Shown here: positions 35,601 to 50,600 of the stretch, piece after piece
How the letters are laid out: the number at the start of each line of letters is the position of its first letter
How positions within the stretch are numbered: the first letter of the stretch is position 1
Source of the DNA: Pisaster brevispinus
Lineage: Eukaryota; Echinodermata; Asteroidea; Forcipulatida; Asteriidae
Reading direction: 5' to 3'
DNA length: 64,000 nt
Assembly (NCBI GenBank): GCA_023634235.1
Contig: JAMKCF010000003.1
Span: forward strand, 3,686,958 to 3,750,957
Notes under the pieces: model-generated
The model's database searches: none
What the model saw: only the letters and a program-made list of their open reading frames with translations
Told to the model about the DNA's origin: nothing
Program-made: the position numbers and the translations under genes

Positions 35601-38600
35601 CACCTTTAAATGGGTATCAATATTCGAATGCTTGAGACTTGCACAGTCTATTGCCATGGTATTACGCTTCGAAGCTTTATATGCTTTCATGCATTAGAGC
35701 ACAAGAAAGTTACAAAGTTGTCCCCCGAGTTGAAAAAAAAAAACTGCAGGCCTTAATTTACAAAAAAAATGCACAAATTTATATGTAATATGTACCATCA
35801 CAACCACAAAATTTCATAGTGGGTGTACACTGTACAGTAGTGACAGTCGTTTCTTACTCAACAACTGTCATGGTAACATTGTGATGAAACATGACCATGT
35901 AAGGATGACATTCTTCCTAGAAGCCGTCATGGCAACTACTGACAGCTTCACACACTAACGTCATGAAGTGTTCATAATGGGTTGTACAGACATGGCAATG
36001 CAGTTTCAACATGCGAGGAAAATGTGTGGGTTATATTTCACACTATTATGATTGTACTATGGCAAAAACATATGTAGTCACTACTGGGAATGTAAACATT
36101 CGTTTCTACATGTGTATGAACATGTACAAATATGACCATGACATGTATTTATACTGGTAGTGAGGGGACTTGTTTGTCTGACCCCCATAGGCACTACATG
36201 TGTAGCCTACATGTGAATGAATGGCAAACATTGGGCAGTTTCAATCCACACAATCAGAACGGCTCTGATATGGAGTTCTAAGAATTAGTGAATTGTGTGG
36301 CACAATCATTCCTAGAACATTAGTAACAAACTGAACAAACGAGGTCAATTTATACAGGCCTGTAATTTACCAGGAACTCAGTGTTTGATTTGCTAAATAA
36401 ACATGATGACCAACTGTGATTTAACCTTACCGCAAAAAGTAACTAAGAACAAAATAATACTGCTTTAAATAACAGAATAAGGTTAGCTGGCAAATTACCA
36501 TGCCGCATGTACCATTTGTGACTGGTTTCCTGCTTATTTTTGCTTAGCAATCGGAGTGAATTGTGACTGGTCTTCATGTGTTTCAACTGGCATTTTGCCA
36601 GCGGACCAGTGTTAAGGGAGAGCGGTGATAATTGTATCCAGTTACATCTGGTAGATTCAATGTGTAAGAGGACCATGTACGAAGTAAAGACTACCTTGAT
36701 CAATGCTGAGTTAGATTTATGTTGTGTTTACATGTTCAGATTGAGGAGTACGTATCCTTCAAATAGTACTTACGCTTAGGACCAACGTCAGCTTTGTTAT
36801 TCTCTGCAGAGGGGTATTCAACATAGCTGTAGAAATAGAATAAACAGTTTAAAAAATCATTAACCCTGAACTCTCTTGAGTGACTTACTACGTGTACAGC
36901 AGGAACCTTCCACACTCCAACAATATCCAAACCATAAAATGTTTGACTTTGATATGATGGCATTTCTGATCCCATCTTTTTACTGTAGCTGGCTGTCCCC
37001 CAATGAATGTACATTTGTACTGCCAGAACATTTCATTCTAGGGGCACTAAGGCAATGACAAGGTGGGCATGGGGCAATATAGGCGATTCACAATACAGTG
37101 CGCCCTCTACAATTGACCAAGGATTGAGGATATTACAAAAAGTGGTCAGAGCATGGCCACTTTTGGAACTTGCATTTGTTGCACTAAAAAAAAAAGTAAC
37201 ACCATTGACAGCAGAGGAATATGACATTGCTGCTTTAGCTGCATGCAAACCATGAACAAACATAAAAACAGTACGTCGCAGGGCGGGCACGTCACAGGGT
37301 GGGCACATCGCAACGACCGTGCAAGTTCAGTGGTCGAGTTGTATGACATCTGCTCTAAAATGGCAAAGAATGTGGGTTTAAATCCCACCCGAGTAACAAA
37401 CCTATGATTTTGTTCACATCACTCAGGAAAGTACTGAGTATATGGTGCTTAACAGCGGTAAATAAAAATCATATTCTTCATCCCTGATGCAAATTAACAT
37501 TAGACTAAGACAAAAAGACCTATCCTAGGTAAACTGTTGAGGCCACACTGTGCTGCGAATTGCTGGTATTTCCTCCATCAAGTACCAGCCGGGCATGAAT
37601 CAAAGGAGTAGAACTGTTTGTCCTGTTGTTGATTTGTATTGTATCATAACATTTATGATTGTTTTGTCGGTTGACACCACAGAGAATTGTACTTCCTCAT
37701 TTCCCTTTAAAAAATTTATAACTTTTACAGCTTGAATTTCAAATAGTCTCCACTATCAGCCAAACAGGTCTTGCTCAGAAAAGTTACTTGTCAAGAGATA
37801 ATTTTTCCGAGACCACCAGGCCTGACTTTTCGGTGTGGTAAGGCAGTTTTTCCTTGGGTGCTAAAGAAAACAATAGTTCAAAGGGGTAGGACCATAACAG
37901 TCCTGATGTATTGGACTAACTATAAATGAAATCCCCATGGGCCAATCCATAGCTCACAGCTTGTGGCCGAGTGATCTAGTGCATCACACTCAAGTTCTGC
38001 CAGCTGAATCATTGGAGTCTGCGTTTTATTTCTGCTATGATACTTATGTCCTTAAACAAGGCACTTGACCATAGTTGCTTCTGTTAACTACCCAGGTGTA
38101 TAAATGGGAACCTGAGAGGGCTGAGACAGCGTTGTGTTGGATTAATCCCTTAGAGTTAATTTAAGCAGCTTGGGGTGTATGCTACTCAAGAAGATGACAC
38201 AATTTGAGGAATGGTCTAATGTACACCTGATGACCAGGAATAATAATGTTGCAAAGCTCCTTGATAACTACTAGGGATACATGTATTGCGGAGTAAATGG
38301 GTACCTGCGAGGGCAGAGACTAATAACGTGAACGTTTTCCCCAGTTTGGCTGCGTTGCTGCATACTTCAAAGGAATTGAGATGGTTTCAGGAATGCTTCC
38401 AGCCAAATAACCAGGTGAAATTTAGCACCTAATAAATGCCTATTATTATTAGATTGTTATAAATGCTGAATCGAAAGTCCTGTCTATGGAGAAGGTCCTG
38501 GAGACTGGGTTAAGCAAATAGTAGCCAGACACTGACAGGCTGGAGAGTGTTGTCTGGAGGATCTTACAAGGCTGAGGGAGCACTGAAATGGCTTGCTGGC

Positions 38601-41600
38601 CTGGGTCTCACCCTAATCTAGATCCAGGACCTCTCTATTCAGGAGGTTTAAAGACACTGCATATGCATGACCGGAAATACAAAAAGAACAGGTTTGGTCA
38701 TAATGTGGACTACTACTTTCTCCCTTTGGTGAATGCTTTACTCCTGCCAAGAACATCTGAAGGCAAGAGGAGATTTTGAGAAAATCCTCAAATCAGGCAA
38801 AATCCTGAGAAATGACATGTGTCTGAACAACAGCAGCAACATGTAGTTCCATATTCAATAGTTACACTTCAGTCCTTTAAACTATCACTACTAATTATGA
38901 AACAGGAACAGCTTGACTTAAATGCAGCAGTGCTATTTTTATATCTTATTACTCATTCTTACTGCTCATTCACCGTGAAACAGGCTAAGAATTCTTTGTC
39001 TGCGCATGTCAGAAGCTTTCCATAATACAAAAGGAACAACTCATGTGACGTTTAGCTCATGAGGAAACATGAGAAAAGGACTATATTATAAATGGAAATG
39101 TACCGGTGCACTGTTCAGTGTTGGTTGGCAAAGACAGAGTACTGGATCGGTAATCACCTACATGTAGTAGAAAATAGGTTCTAGTGTGAACATTAATAAT
39201 AGTGGCTTCTTATACAGTGTTCAGATCCATCACTCACTGACACTCTTGGCACTTGATGATTCTTATTAGAGTTTTTTAAACTGCTATTTCAGTTAATGCT
39301 AACTGTTTTTGATGTAAAATTTAACTACAACATAAATCTGGCTTCTCCAATCAAACAAAACTGTCAATATTTTTTACTTGAACTAGTTCCTTTTCTTTAT
39401 TGGATTTGCAAAAAAAATAAAATGCACAAAACCCCTGACAAAACAGCTTTTTTGTTGCTGATTTAACTTCAACATTACCATAGAATTTGTTCTGATACAC
39501 ATGTAGGTTGGTTGCATGGTGTGCCAATTGAACCCTTTAGGATATAGTTAATTAAGCCTTCAAAAATAATTGTTTCTCTAAAATGTTTCAGTGGTTGCAT
39601 TTCCCTGGAAATTACTGGGAGTAACAGGAGTTAGGGTTAAGCGAGAGCCTACAGAGTTAGCTAAGATCACACTGAGAGTTTGTTTTGTCCAAGGAAAATT
39701 GCAGCAATGATGAAATCAACTTGTGGTGGCAGGGATAAAAAATTCCCTGGGGATCACCTGGGGTTTTATTTCCTGAGAATCGATTCTGCAGTTTGAAAAG
39801 AACTATATCTCAAGCCTGCAATTGAAACAAGTACCACTGCTTGCTGCTTTGTCTTTGATAATTATTTAAGCCTAAAATAATGGAGCACAAATATTAGAAG
39901 CAATGTTTTTGTTTCACTCACCTAGTCTGCAACTGGGTCAGTGAAATAAATTTATGTGGTGTATTAAATACCAGCAACAATCTGCTAAAAGCCATGATAG
40001 ACACAACATGTACAAGGAAGTTCTTGGTATTTTGCACGTTAATTCCAATGCAGGAAATTATTTTATCCAAAAATATCCGGAAATGTTGAAAAGAAAACAA
40101 CAGTTGAATGTCTGTTTTACAAGACATGTACAAGATGTACATGTAAAGTGCTTCCATCTTGCCTCTATAGAATGGGTAATAGGTAAAGGGATTGTACAAA
40201 CAAGGGCAACAATTATGAACATTTTGAAAATTGTAAAATTTGAGTGTTATTCTGCCTATATATATTTTTTTTATTCAAATCTGCGATGGCCCTATATCCT
40301 GACATACTCTGACTGTTTGCTAAATTCCTAGCTTGTATCACCACTTCACATTCGTACATAATATGCCAATTCTGCCACTGCCTTGTCAATTTACATACAG
40401 CACCTTCTCTCACAGCTCCTTCTTTTCAAGTCATACAAAGTGTAAATAAGAATGTACACTTTGTAAAATAAACAGTACATGTACATATGCCGAGTTACTT
40501 TTGAAAACACGTACATGTATACAAGTTATGCAAGTCCACAGTTACAGTACCTGTTAATTTACATTTTCTTTCCATCAATTAAATGGTCTGATATTGTACT
40601 TGAAATTACAAGTACACCAATGAAGCAAAAATGACAAAGGCCTGTCCTCTTTTTCCCCAGTCTTGCCCTGGAACTTACATACATCAAAAGACAAATTATA
40701 CTCCTTCCCACGAGATTGACATGCCAAGCTGCAAACTGGAATAACTTTTTTGTTTGTTTTGGCCTGGAGTATGTATTTTTAATCAACCACGGGCAGTTAG
40801 GTTTTTTTTTAAAGATAAAAATCTCTGAAATGTGTTCAAGTTGGTCATGATTCTGAGGCAATTTTTCACAACTGTTTCCTGCGTAACTGTTTTACTTCCT
40901 CTTAGTTGAATTATTTTTAGGAAAGCTAGCATAAAAAAACAACAGAAGTATTCCATAATAATCACATGTTCTAAATGTAAATGCAGTTGTTTACCAGCTG
41001 AGATAAATTCAATGACATATTGATAGCAATGTTTCTAACTCAGAAGTTTAGGGAATAATTCTAATTGAATAAACCAAGAAGTACTGTTAGAAATTGCAAT
41101 TCTTCCGCCAACATTACTGATTAAATTTGCTCAATTTTCTGACTGCATATTGACAGAGCTGATTAAAATCATGGCTCATTTCATCACTTACAACACACTA
41201 CACCACGTGAACTTAAAATGACCATTGTGAAAGTTCAATTCGTGAACAAAATAAAGTTTGGGAAGTCAGCTTTGACTCACAGCCATTGTTTCTTGAATCT
41301 AGAGATCTCAATTTTAAGATGTGGGAGAAAAGGCCAAACTGGGGGAAACCCACACAATTAGGTTCATATATTTCAGAAAGTTGGAGCTAGTATACACAAA
41401 GTCATGCACTTACTTACACATGTTTTGTATATACTGTACCAAATGAATATACTTTTATCTTTGGTTTCTACTGCAACATTTCTGTGGGTTTTGTACATGT
41501 GTATGTACATTTTCAATTAAATTAAAATTTTGATTATGTAAAACTCATTAGACTATTTGAACTGGATGAAAACTCTCAAACAGTTTCCTCCCAAAAGTGA

Positions 41601-44600
41601 CTCCAGATCTACATCATGATGTACGGGAAACTTTACAGGTTTCATAAGTAAATTGTCACACACACAAATTCACAAAATTGTGAAAATATGCAGCCTCCAA
41701 GAAGTGGTTCCTTTGTATGATTTAAATCTGCACTGAGATTATGATTATATCAATATTAATACATGCAGTTAAGTGTTAGATTATTTCCTGTTTAAGGAAT
41801 TTGAACTCTTTATAACCCACCCTGATCAGGTTGACGCCCAAACACTCAGTCAAGCGTGCTTTGGGTTTCCTATATTTAATGTGTCCCTGGAATAGAGGTT
41901 GTTTTTCCCTGGTCCTATAACGGTGGTGAACTTGTAGGTATGCAGAAGTTAGTTTGGTACACAAAATGGTTGTAAATAACTACATGTACATTATCACTAA
42001 CAGACTTTCAAAAGTTGAGTTTTTTCTTATTAAAGACAAATTGCTAGAGTGCTATGGTCGTCATCAGGAGACTCTGATGACGACTAGAGCACACAGGTCA
42101 AACATTGAAAACAAACAAGCCAGCTATTTTCAGAAACATGAGTGTATGTGCTGATTGTACCAGTATAATATATTGAAAAGACTTCTGGTTCCTGTTCATG
42201 ATATACAACAAATTGTTAAGTGCCTTGATCTAGCTACTACATGTAAGATATGTGCACTATATAAGAGCCCATAAAACATTATCAGTTCAACAGTGCATCT
42301 CCATCCAAAAATATAACAAGCTCCTGTTTTTTTAAAAGGGTTAAATTACAAACAGCAACTTTTACAGCTTTAATACTAAATGCAATACCTGTTTCATGAA
42401 CTATGGTTTATGAAGTGCAGCATGGTACACACATCATACCATCTTTTGTAAACAGCAAACCGAAGCTTATTGTGAAGGAAATTGGCCTTGGGCATAAACT
42501 AGTTTGAATGAGGCGTGTTTCAATAACACAAATAATGTCCAAAGAAAAGCAGTTTGCCATTATACTTTGCATAACTTCCGTCTCTGGGTATTTTAGATTG
42601 TACTAATGTATGATGGAAATTTTTAAATAATATAGACCGACTTTCCATAGCACCATGCAAAACTGCAAAACTGCAAAATCATCAGACAAGGATTGGCAAT
42701 TATCAAAACAAAAACATTGATAAGTGTCACTCTGAAAGACCACTGCTCATAAAACCAGTACCAATCCTCAGAGAAATTCTTCCATCTGAAAGATGGTAAA
42801 GACCCCTAAACCATCAATTGCTTATTTTGAATGCTGCAACCAATGAAATAGAAGGTACTTTTTTTTATGAATGTGCACAACATCCTTGACATTAATCTGA
42901 ATTGTTTCTCATTCTTTTCACAAAATCAGGACTACCTACCTGTAGTTTGTTAATATTTTACAGGTTGGTTGAATGATTAGTTAATTGAAAGCGAGAACAA
43001 AAATGAAACTTACTCTTAAAAAAAAAAAACAACAACAACGCAGATCTGATTTGCTCTCTCTTAAATGCCAGTTAAAACATCTGAAGACCAGTTTAAATTC
43101 TCTCAAAGTGGTTTAGCTAGGAGTTGTAAAGCATCCCCATTTAATGAGAAATATAGAAGGGTGAAAAAGCTGGGGAACTAGTGAAATGACAAGCTAACTG
43201 GTCCTGCTGGCTAGTTCCTGAAAACATGACATTCCCTGGTGTGCCTGAGGCCGATTTCATACAAAGAGCTAAGATTGCCCTACAAAAGTGTGCATCAATC
43301 TAATAATTGCAAAGCAAAGTGTGATAGTACAAATCACTATAACAGTATTGACAAATCATTTTAAGGTGAATCTTAATGCTTTGTGAAATCGAGCCATGGA
43401 CATTTATAGAATAAAGGACTCTGAAGAGGACTGCCAAACGGAGAACTTTGAGACTTTACTGTTTTACCTTTAAAGTCAGATCAGCCAAATGTATACAAAA
43501 TTGAGAAACAAAGATGGCGCATGTACGTATCATTGAATATGAACTACTAATTTGTATCTTCACATTCTCAAAAGAAATTTTTATGATAACCTCCTTGAAA
43601 ACTAGACTAATTAAATTAAGCTAACATTTTCAAGAAACTGAGGAGTGTACCATTCCTTTCAAAGTTTACGGGTCGTTTTTGTCTTAGAACTTATAGTAGG
43701 ATACTCACATTCCATTGTGTAGGTGACGCCTGACTGTAGCTTAATACTACTAGAGATGGCAGCAAACCTCTCATCCATCTTCCTGAGTCTCTCTAAGACA
43801 GCCATGGACTTTTTGTAGTTGGCTACATACTCCTCATGTAGACCAAAATCTCTGGCCTAATAAGGAAGCAACAATTTTAATACATTGACTTTGGAAGCAT
43901 CAATAGCTTCCCACAGAAACTCCTAGGGGTTCATGTCTCATGAGGCAATTTAAAGGCAATCTCTACAAGAAGAAACACATTTCCTTTCAAGGTTTTGTTT
44001 CATTTTTCTTGGAAGTAGTAGCCACTGACTTCCACACTGATGAAGTTTTATTTTTATATGCAGAGCAGTTTGTTGCTTAAGAGCCATTTCAACCTCTTTC
44101 TTCAGCCAAGAGCAGGAACTTTATAAGAGCCAGTGGGTAGCCAGCTCCTTGTTCGGTCACTCCACCTGATGACTGGTGGAATATCCAGGTACAACTAGGT
44201 AAAGTGAATTACTAATTGACTTGTGTGACATGGGTTAGAGTTGGGGTTAGGATTATGGTTAGGATATAGGGTGAGTAAACAAAATGGATTTATTTCAATC
44301 TAAGAGCTCACTGATTACAAAAATCCACACCAGTACCAAATACTCTTCAGAAATGCATCTGAAACTATGTCTGAAACTAAGATCCAAATGTATGAGGTAA
44401 TTGAAAAGATTGCATTTCCACCTAACATTTAACCCTGGAGATAAATATTTGAAGAGCTTGTAAGAACAGTATCCCAAGTGCTAGAAAAGAAGATCCAAGA
44501 GCAAGATTTGCTTATATCTGAAGTAGAAATTAACCTTTTTTCACCAAGCAGACATACATTACAAAAGTCAGAAGCTTCTCATGTCTGATTTTGTTTCTGT

Positions 44601-47600
44601 GAGGGCCTTTTGAGCAAGACAGATGTTTCTTAGTAAAGGGAATCTCAATGAGGGAAATGCACATTTGTACTAGAAGATTTCAAGGGGCTCCAAGGCAATG
44701 GGGCTAGGCTAGACTAGGAAGTGACACGCCTGCATTTTGATTGATAAGCAGTTTGCAACAGCTTTATTAATTAAAACAATGAGCTGTCAAAGTTGCTTTT
44801 CAAATTAACTTTCGTAACTCTCACCAAAAGTTTGAATGAATCTCCATAGGTCTGTTGAGGGGTCCACTTATCCAGCTTGGGCGCCATGTGGTTGCAGAAC
44901 TCACGATGTACGTCAGTAAGTTCAGGGATCTTAAAGAATAAAGTATCATAGTCTTCTTGGGTTAGCATCGGCTGTGAGGTGGTCATGTTGGCCTTGAACG
45001 TCTTCATAACCTGTAAGGGGAAACGTGTAGAGGCGAGAATTAACAATTAAGATTTAATATTCCATTTTTAAGGCACTGCAATTAATTCCACTGAAAATCA
45101 ATTGCTGAGACCCAACAAATTGTGGAATGATTGTAACAAAACACAGTTCTTGGTGCTTTATCACACCTAACGGTGTCTCAAAGTACATGTATATGTTTTA
45201 TTTAAAAGACCCATTTAAAATAAAGCCCCTTGTAAGGGTTTACAAGGTGAAGTGGTGCAACCATACATGTAAGTAAAAACTTAACAATTAAAAAATCCCT
45301 TTTAAAAAAAAATTCCAACTGGACACATCTGTTTGATAATGATCCTTCAATGCATGTAACATGATCTAATCTGCATACAATATCCATTTATAAATTGCCT
45401 CTCAGACAATGCATTAGGTGTGATAAAAGTTAACTAACATTAATTTCAAGCTCATCTCAAATCAGCAAACATTGACCCCTTCATAAACAAACAAACAGCT
45501 AGGAATTTAATTATTACTTCATTAACATTGTACACGTATAGTTCCTGTCATCAGCTTTATGCAGAACCTTGGGTGTCTAACGTGGACTTTGAACCCAATG
45601 TTTTTATATTTTTGCAGCAGCTGTTTGGATAACATCACGAGTGTATTGTGTAGGTGTGTGTGTAAAAAGTCATAAAACTGAGATAAAAATGTGTAGAAAG
45701 CATCCACACAGAAAAGAGGAACCAAGAATGGAATTTTAATTTATGGGTCTGTTACAAAAATACAAAACCCAGGCACACAAAGCTCATGGTTTGACAGATA
45801 AATGCAATTCAATGGCAATCATTTTAAACTCATCCAACAGAGTAGTATAGCCTGTGGATTTTCTTTCTACAGAACTTAGAAGGCACTAAATATACAGTGC
45901 TTGTCAAATCACACATTGGTGTAAGGTTAAAACCACAATAATGTTACTTTATCCCCAATGCAGTTACTAAACCTATTACATTTTGGTACAAGTCATCGTT
46001 TTTCCAAAACAGGGCACTTAAAAGCTTTACCTCAGTAATCTCACAGTTTATTTGACTAGTGTATTTGTGCCATAACTCTAAATGTAGTGTTTGAGTTTTT
46101 TTCAAATCAGACAATTTTGAGGTGTTTTTTTACCAATGCTGTGCATGGTCTGAATCTACTTTGTAAATAAAATCATGCAGAACTGTCCTCAAACCACATC
46201 TTATATTAGTTCACTAGTGTTGTCTGCAGTCCAAACTTCAACAGATGCAAAACAATAATTAACATGCAGTCAGATTTTGATGCCTTGTTGTGATAAGTGT
46301 ACATTTTTATACTGTAAAGATAAATGTTGTAAACGAATTATAGTTAATTTTACTGAAATAGTAATTACAGTGACACAGATATGACCATGTTGCAATGAGA
46401 CGATTCAGACAAAACAAAGTAAAAAATTACCTTTTGAAGTTCCTCCATAGTCTGGACATACTTGAGTTCACTTTCCAAAGTCCCATTCAATAGAAGCCTT
46501 CTGACATTGAGGATTTCAACCTCTGGTACAGATAACCTCTGTAAGAGCTGACAGAATGTGTGGGAGAAAAAGCAACAAATATTACGGAAAGACAGTTCAA
46601 GCAAACCACGGCAAAAGAATGGAATTAGGAGTCTCTCTCCAACATGTCCAAGACGTATAAAGAAACAGCAGCGAACTGAAAGACTTATTTGGAAAGTTCT
46701 TACACTTCAAGAATCCTTTAGAAGAGCTGTGTAATAATTGCAACATGGATAAGAAATATACCTAGTGCTTTCCCCCGAGTCCTGCAGGCAGGCTCGGTGG
46801 TCCAGAGGTAAGGCACCTGCTTGAGGGTTTGCCTGTATTTTCCTTTTTCTGTTGGACTCATGAGGAAGCACTGAGACAGTGTATATATCACATATCAGTT
46901 AAGGGTAAAAATCAAAATAATATTCTTCCGGAGCAATAACATTTTTAGTTTTGGGAAATGGACATAAATGTACCTGAATGTCTGTTGGTGGTTCAGGTTC
47001 TGGGCTCACCTCACCAGATATCTGATGAATGGTGACTGGTCGTTTTAAGGATGGAGAGGACTCTGGGTCAGTGGAAGATACAGAGCCACAATCCTCAGCC
47101 GACATACTGGAGGGACTTGATGCTCTTTGGCTGGCGCTGCCAGGCGACAGGAAATCTGAAAGGACAGAAGAAATCAATAGCTGAATTTTTCTGCATGTAC
47201 TTTCATGAAGAAATGAAATAAAATTACCCCCTGGTGATTGCCTCCAGGTAGTGAAATTTCACACATTCCCTCGTAGAGTACCCAACAAAAACTGCCTCAC
47301 CAATCTTAGAACTAGAAGCATTGGGCAAGTACAACAAAAATTTCATGATAAATACTTTTGTAATTTAAAAAAATTAGTTTAAATATAAAAAGCTTTAAGA
47401 TTCTGTCCCACTCTTAAGAAATGTTTGACAAGAAGTGTAAAATACTGTACATGTATCACTCAGATAAATCAAGAGCAATCGCTGGTGTCAGACTCTAAAA
47501 TTCAAGGGGCATATATATGACAGGTGTGAGGGGGGAAGAAATAATTTGGAAGAGGGGCAATCAAACATTTCAATGTAGGTACAATTTACATGTACATGTA

Positions 47601-50600
47601 TTAAAAAAACAACTTTCACATAAGAGTAATTAGAAATACTACATGTGTGTTGTAGACAGTGGTAGTATGGAAAGGGTTTTGTCTAGGAGCAAAATGTGTT
47701 GTAAAACAAAACAAGAAAATAAGCAATACAATGTAATAAGTACACCAAAATTCAATCAACATACAAAAGGCCTGTGTGTTAAAAACTATTTCAGTGAGTG
47801 TGTATTTGAGACTGTGGGAAAAATGGGGAGAGGGCAGAAGAAAACATTAAGGATCCAAATTACCCCTTTGTTGATTTGAATTCTGAGGAAGGAATGGTTT
47901 GAGTGTTTAGGCCATGTTTACGGAAAACAAGAGGGTGGAATTGAATTTACCATTCCAATATTTCCAATGATGTACAATGTAACCTTTATTTATGACCAAC
48001 TTGACATGATTGACCATGTACAGTCATTATCATATTAATCCCTTTAACGACTAGAGAACCTTGGAAATCAGTGTTGCATCCTGGCCTCTCAGAAAGTGGT
48101 CAAAAGTTTCCTGGTGATAGGGGCCTGGGTGACTGTGTCAAACAAACCTATTGCTCACTCAACATGACAAAGTAAAAGTTCAAGGCTTTGGTATTGATTG
48201 GTGTGTAGACAAATTCAGCTTTGACAAGGTACAATGACTACCACCTGAGGTTTCGGTTTTGATGACCAGATTTTTTTTCCATGTTTGGAAGGTCTTGTGT
48301 TGTTTGGGTTTACAATTTACTACGTGATAACCTTGGTGTCAATAGCAAAGTGGAGGATCACCAAAAAGGTTTTGCTTTGTAATCTTAAAACGACTGTATT
48401 TCGGATAAACACAGCAAGAATTAAATTGATGACGATGACTTGTGTACAGGATGTACAGTAAGTTCCTGAGATATTTGAAAGAGAATGGGCCTAGTACATT
48501 GTCATATATGAACATAAAATGTAATATACATGTACTTTCGGTTTTCACAATCTGTGCATAATTCTTTCATCTCTATGGGGAAAAGAAATAATCATCTCTG
48601 CCAAAGCAAACTGCTGTTTGTTACTACAAATATAAATACATCGAACAATAACTTTAAAAATTGTGTAGTTTCAGTACTTTTTAAAGAATTATGAATTTTG
48701 AAGAACTTTGAAGAATTATGTCTTTGATCTGTCCCATAATGTATAATTCATACTGCTATTTTTGTCTGTGACTATTCAGAGATCATGGGTCAAAAACTGT
48801 CTGTATTCTTTAATCACTTTTAGTTTCACAAATTGTAAGTTTTATTTTTTACCCTCAGACAGAGCTATAAGGTTTAGTAATCAGCAGTCGGGGGAAAATG
48901 GATTAGTTTCAGTTTGAAAAATGCAAAGTTTACGGAGTGTCATGGTGGAGTGGTCTAAATACATGTAGTGCACCAGACTGGTGCATGTCAAAGTATGGGT
49001 TCCGGTCCAAGTTATGAAAATTGTGTCATCTTAAAGAATCACCTTAAGTACTTGAACATACATGTAATAAAGGTCTTATACATGTCATAGCGCAAGGGTG
49101 TTAAGGTGCTTGAATAAACGGAAACATTTCAAGACATTATTTTTTTTTAATTTGTATTATAAGACCAATTTACCATGTACATGTATGTAGCACCTTATAA
49201 GGATTTACAAGGTTCTGCACTGCAACCAGCGGCCACTGCCAGAAACACAAGGGCAAACCCCTTCCCTTAGCATTAAGTGCAACTGAGTCCTTTTTACGTG
49301 CTTTACAAAACGTGCTTGCTTTATGGGCACAAGTGTCAAGACTGGGACTCGACCCACACTCTGATCGGATACACCAGAGCTTGAGTCCAGGCCCGCTTGG
49401 AACGCTTGGCCACAACATGCCACAAGGCTATTAATACAAGTGGTCAGAAAGCAATCCATTCAAATCATGGTGCAATGAACAAGATTCTCCACAAGATTTT
49501 CAAAACTGTGCCGGCCAATCTGAACCAAAACTTTTGATAAAGTTTTGTCGAAGACAGTCAGTGTAACTGTAAGCACGCTGAAGTGAAACGAGTCCTTGAA
49601 ATATTTGTTTATCTGTATTTATCTTTAGTTTTAAAAGCCCTAAATGTATCTGTGCAATCTGGGGCATTCTAAATGGTTTAATCTCGATGATTTTTGTGAA
49701 TTTGATCTTTAAAGTTTTCTCCCCTCTCCTCAAAAATATTTAAATAAAACAAAAAAATGTCCCTGTTCATGCCTTATTGAATATCAGCTGAAACTGAACA
49801 AGGTCCTTGGAATATAAGTTCGCGCATACATGTATCAACCCTATTGTGCATGGGGGGGGACCCCTGGGGAGACACTTTATGGTTCCTACAATGTTATCTT
49901 TTTTTTAAATCAATTAAAATGATGCTGTGCACACGTACATGTACATTGTACATGTAGAGCTGGGGAAAATTACAGAGTTAATTAACATCAGATAGTAATA
50001 GTGAGTTGATTGAGACTGTGAGAGAGTCAAAACATTCTTTTACAGAATAAAACTGTTTACTGAAGGAGTGAACCATTGTGTTCAATACCAATATTACACA
50101 CTGATACAGGTCTAAAGTGTGTACATGTACCATACAATGATGTTGTAATCGACAGACATAACAAAAGGAAATCCTAGGTGTACCCTAGTCAGCCATGTTG
50201 TGAGGCACCTGTGTTCAGTAGACCCAAGTACATGTAGGTATATTTAATGTATATATTGAGGTTCGCAGTACAAAAGCTTACACTACATGTAGTCTGAAAG
50301 TCCAGAGAGACCAAAGAAGTAGAGGTGTGTGTACGTACAAACATGTATGAGGGTGTACATGAACAACAGCGTTGAATACATGTGCAGGCTTTTGATTTTT
50401 CGAAGTTTTTCTTACGTACGTAAATGACAGATGAGATAAAAACAATGTGGGTGTCTCAGAATCGAGATCTGTCACATTCAAAATTGACCCAAGGGCATTT
50501 TATATCCGTCATTTTTATACATTCAGTACAATGGTGAATGCAGGGCTCGATGCTGGCAGATAGTTTTACAAGCTCCTAAGGTACATGTAACTCGCTGACT

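Larger units (their letters stand above)
29442..36773. other. BCR intron 7 (7.3 kb): repeats, no exon found
   Basis: It contains the repeats listed at 29680-29830, 31012-31285, 31856-32076, 32096-32320, 32884-33016 and 36553-36626, and the CAAT tandem at 30541-30632. A segment near 31453-31550 and another near 34288-34390 also resemble each other (gttgaaagctc and acccagttttgag). Long stretches such as 33100-34280 and 34400-36500 are AT-rich with nothing identifiable. Confidence 0.6.
36827..43708. other. BCR intron 6 (6.9 kb): repeats, no exon found
   Basis: It contains repeats at 37320-37495, 37965-38290, 38620-38815, 41300-41365, 43051-43225 and 43249-43398. Between 38820 and 41290, and between 41370 and 43040, I see only AT-rich DNA and no coding exon. 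Confidence 0.6.

Noticed and set aside
36736..37014. Alternative reading [17 protein letters not shown] of the exon 7 region
   Set aside because: The frame that reads [17 protein letters not shown] matches the DH family and the phases of exons 6 and 8; the other frame does not.
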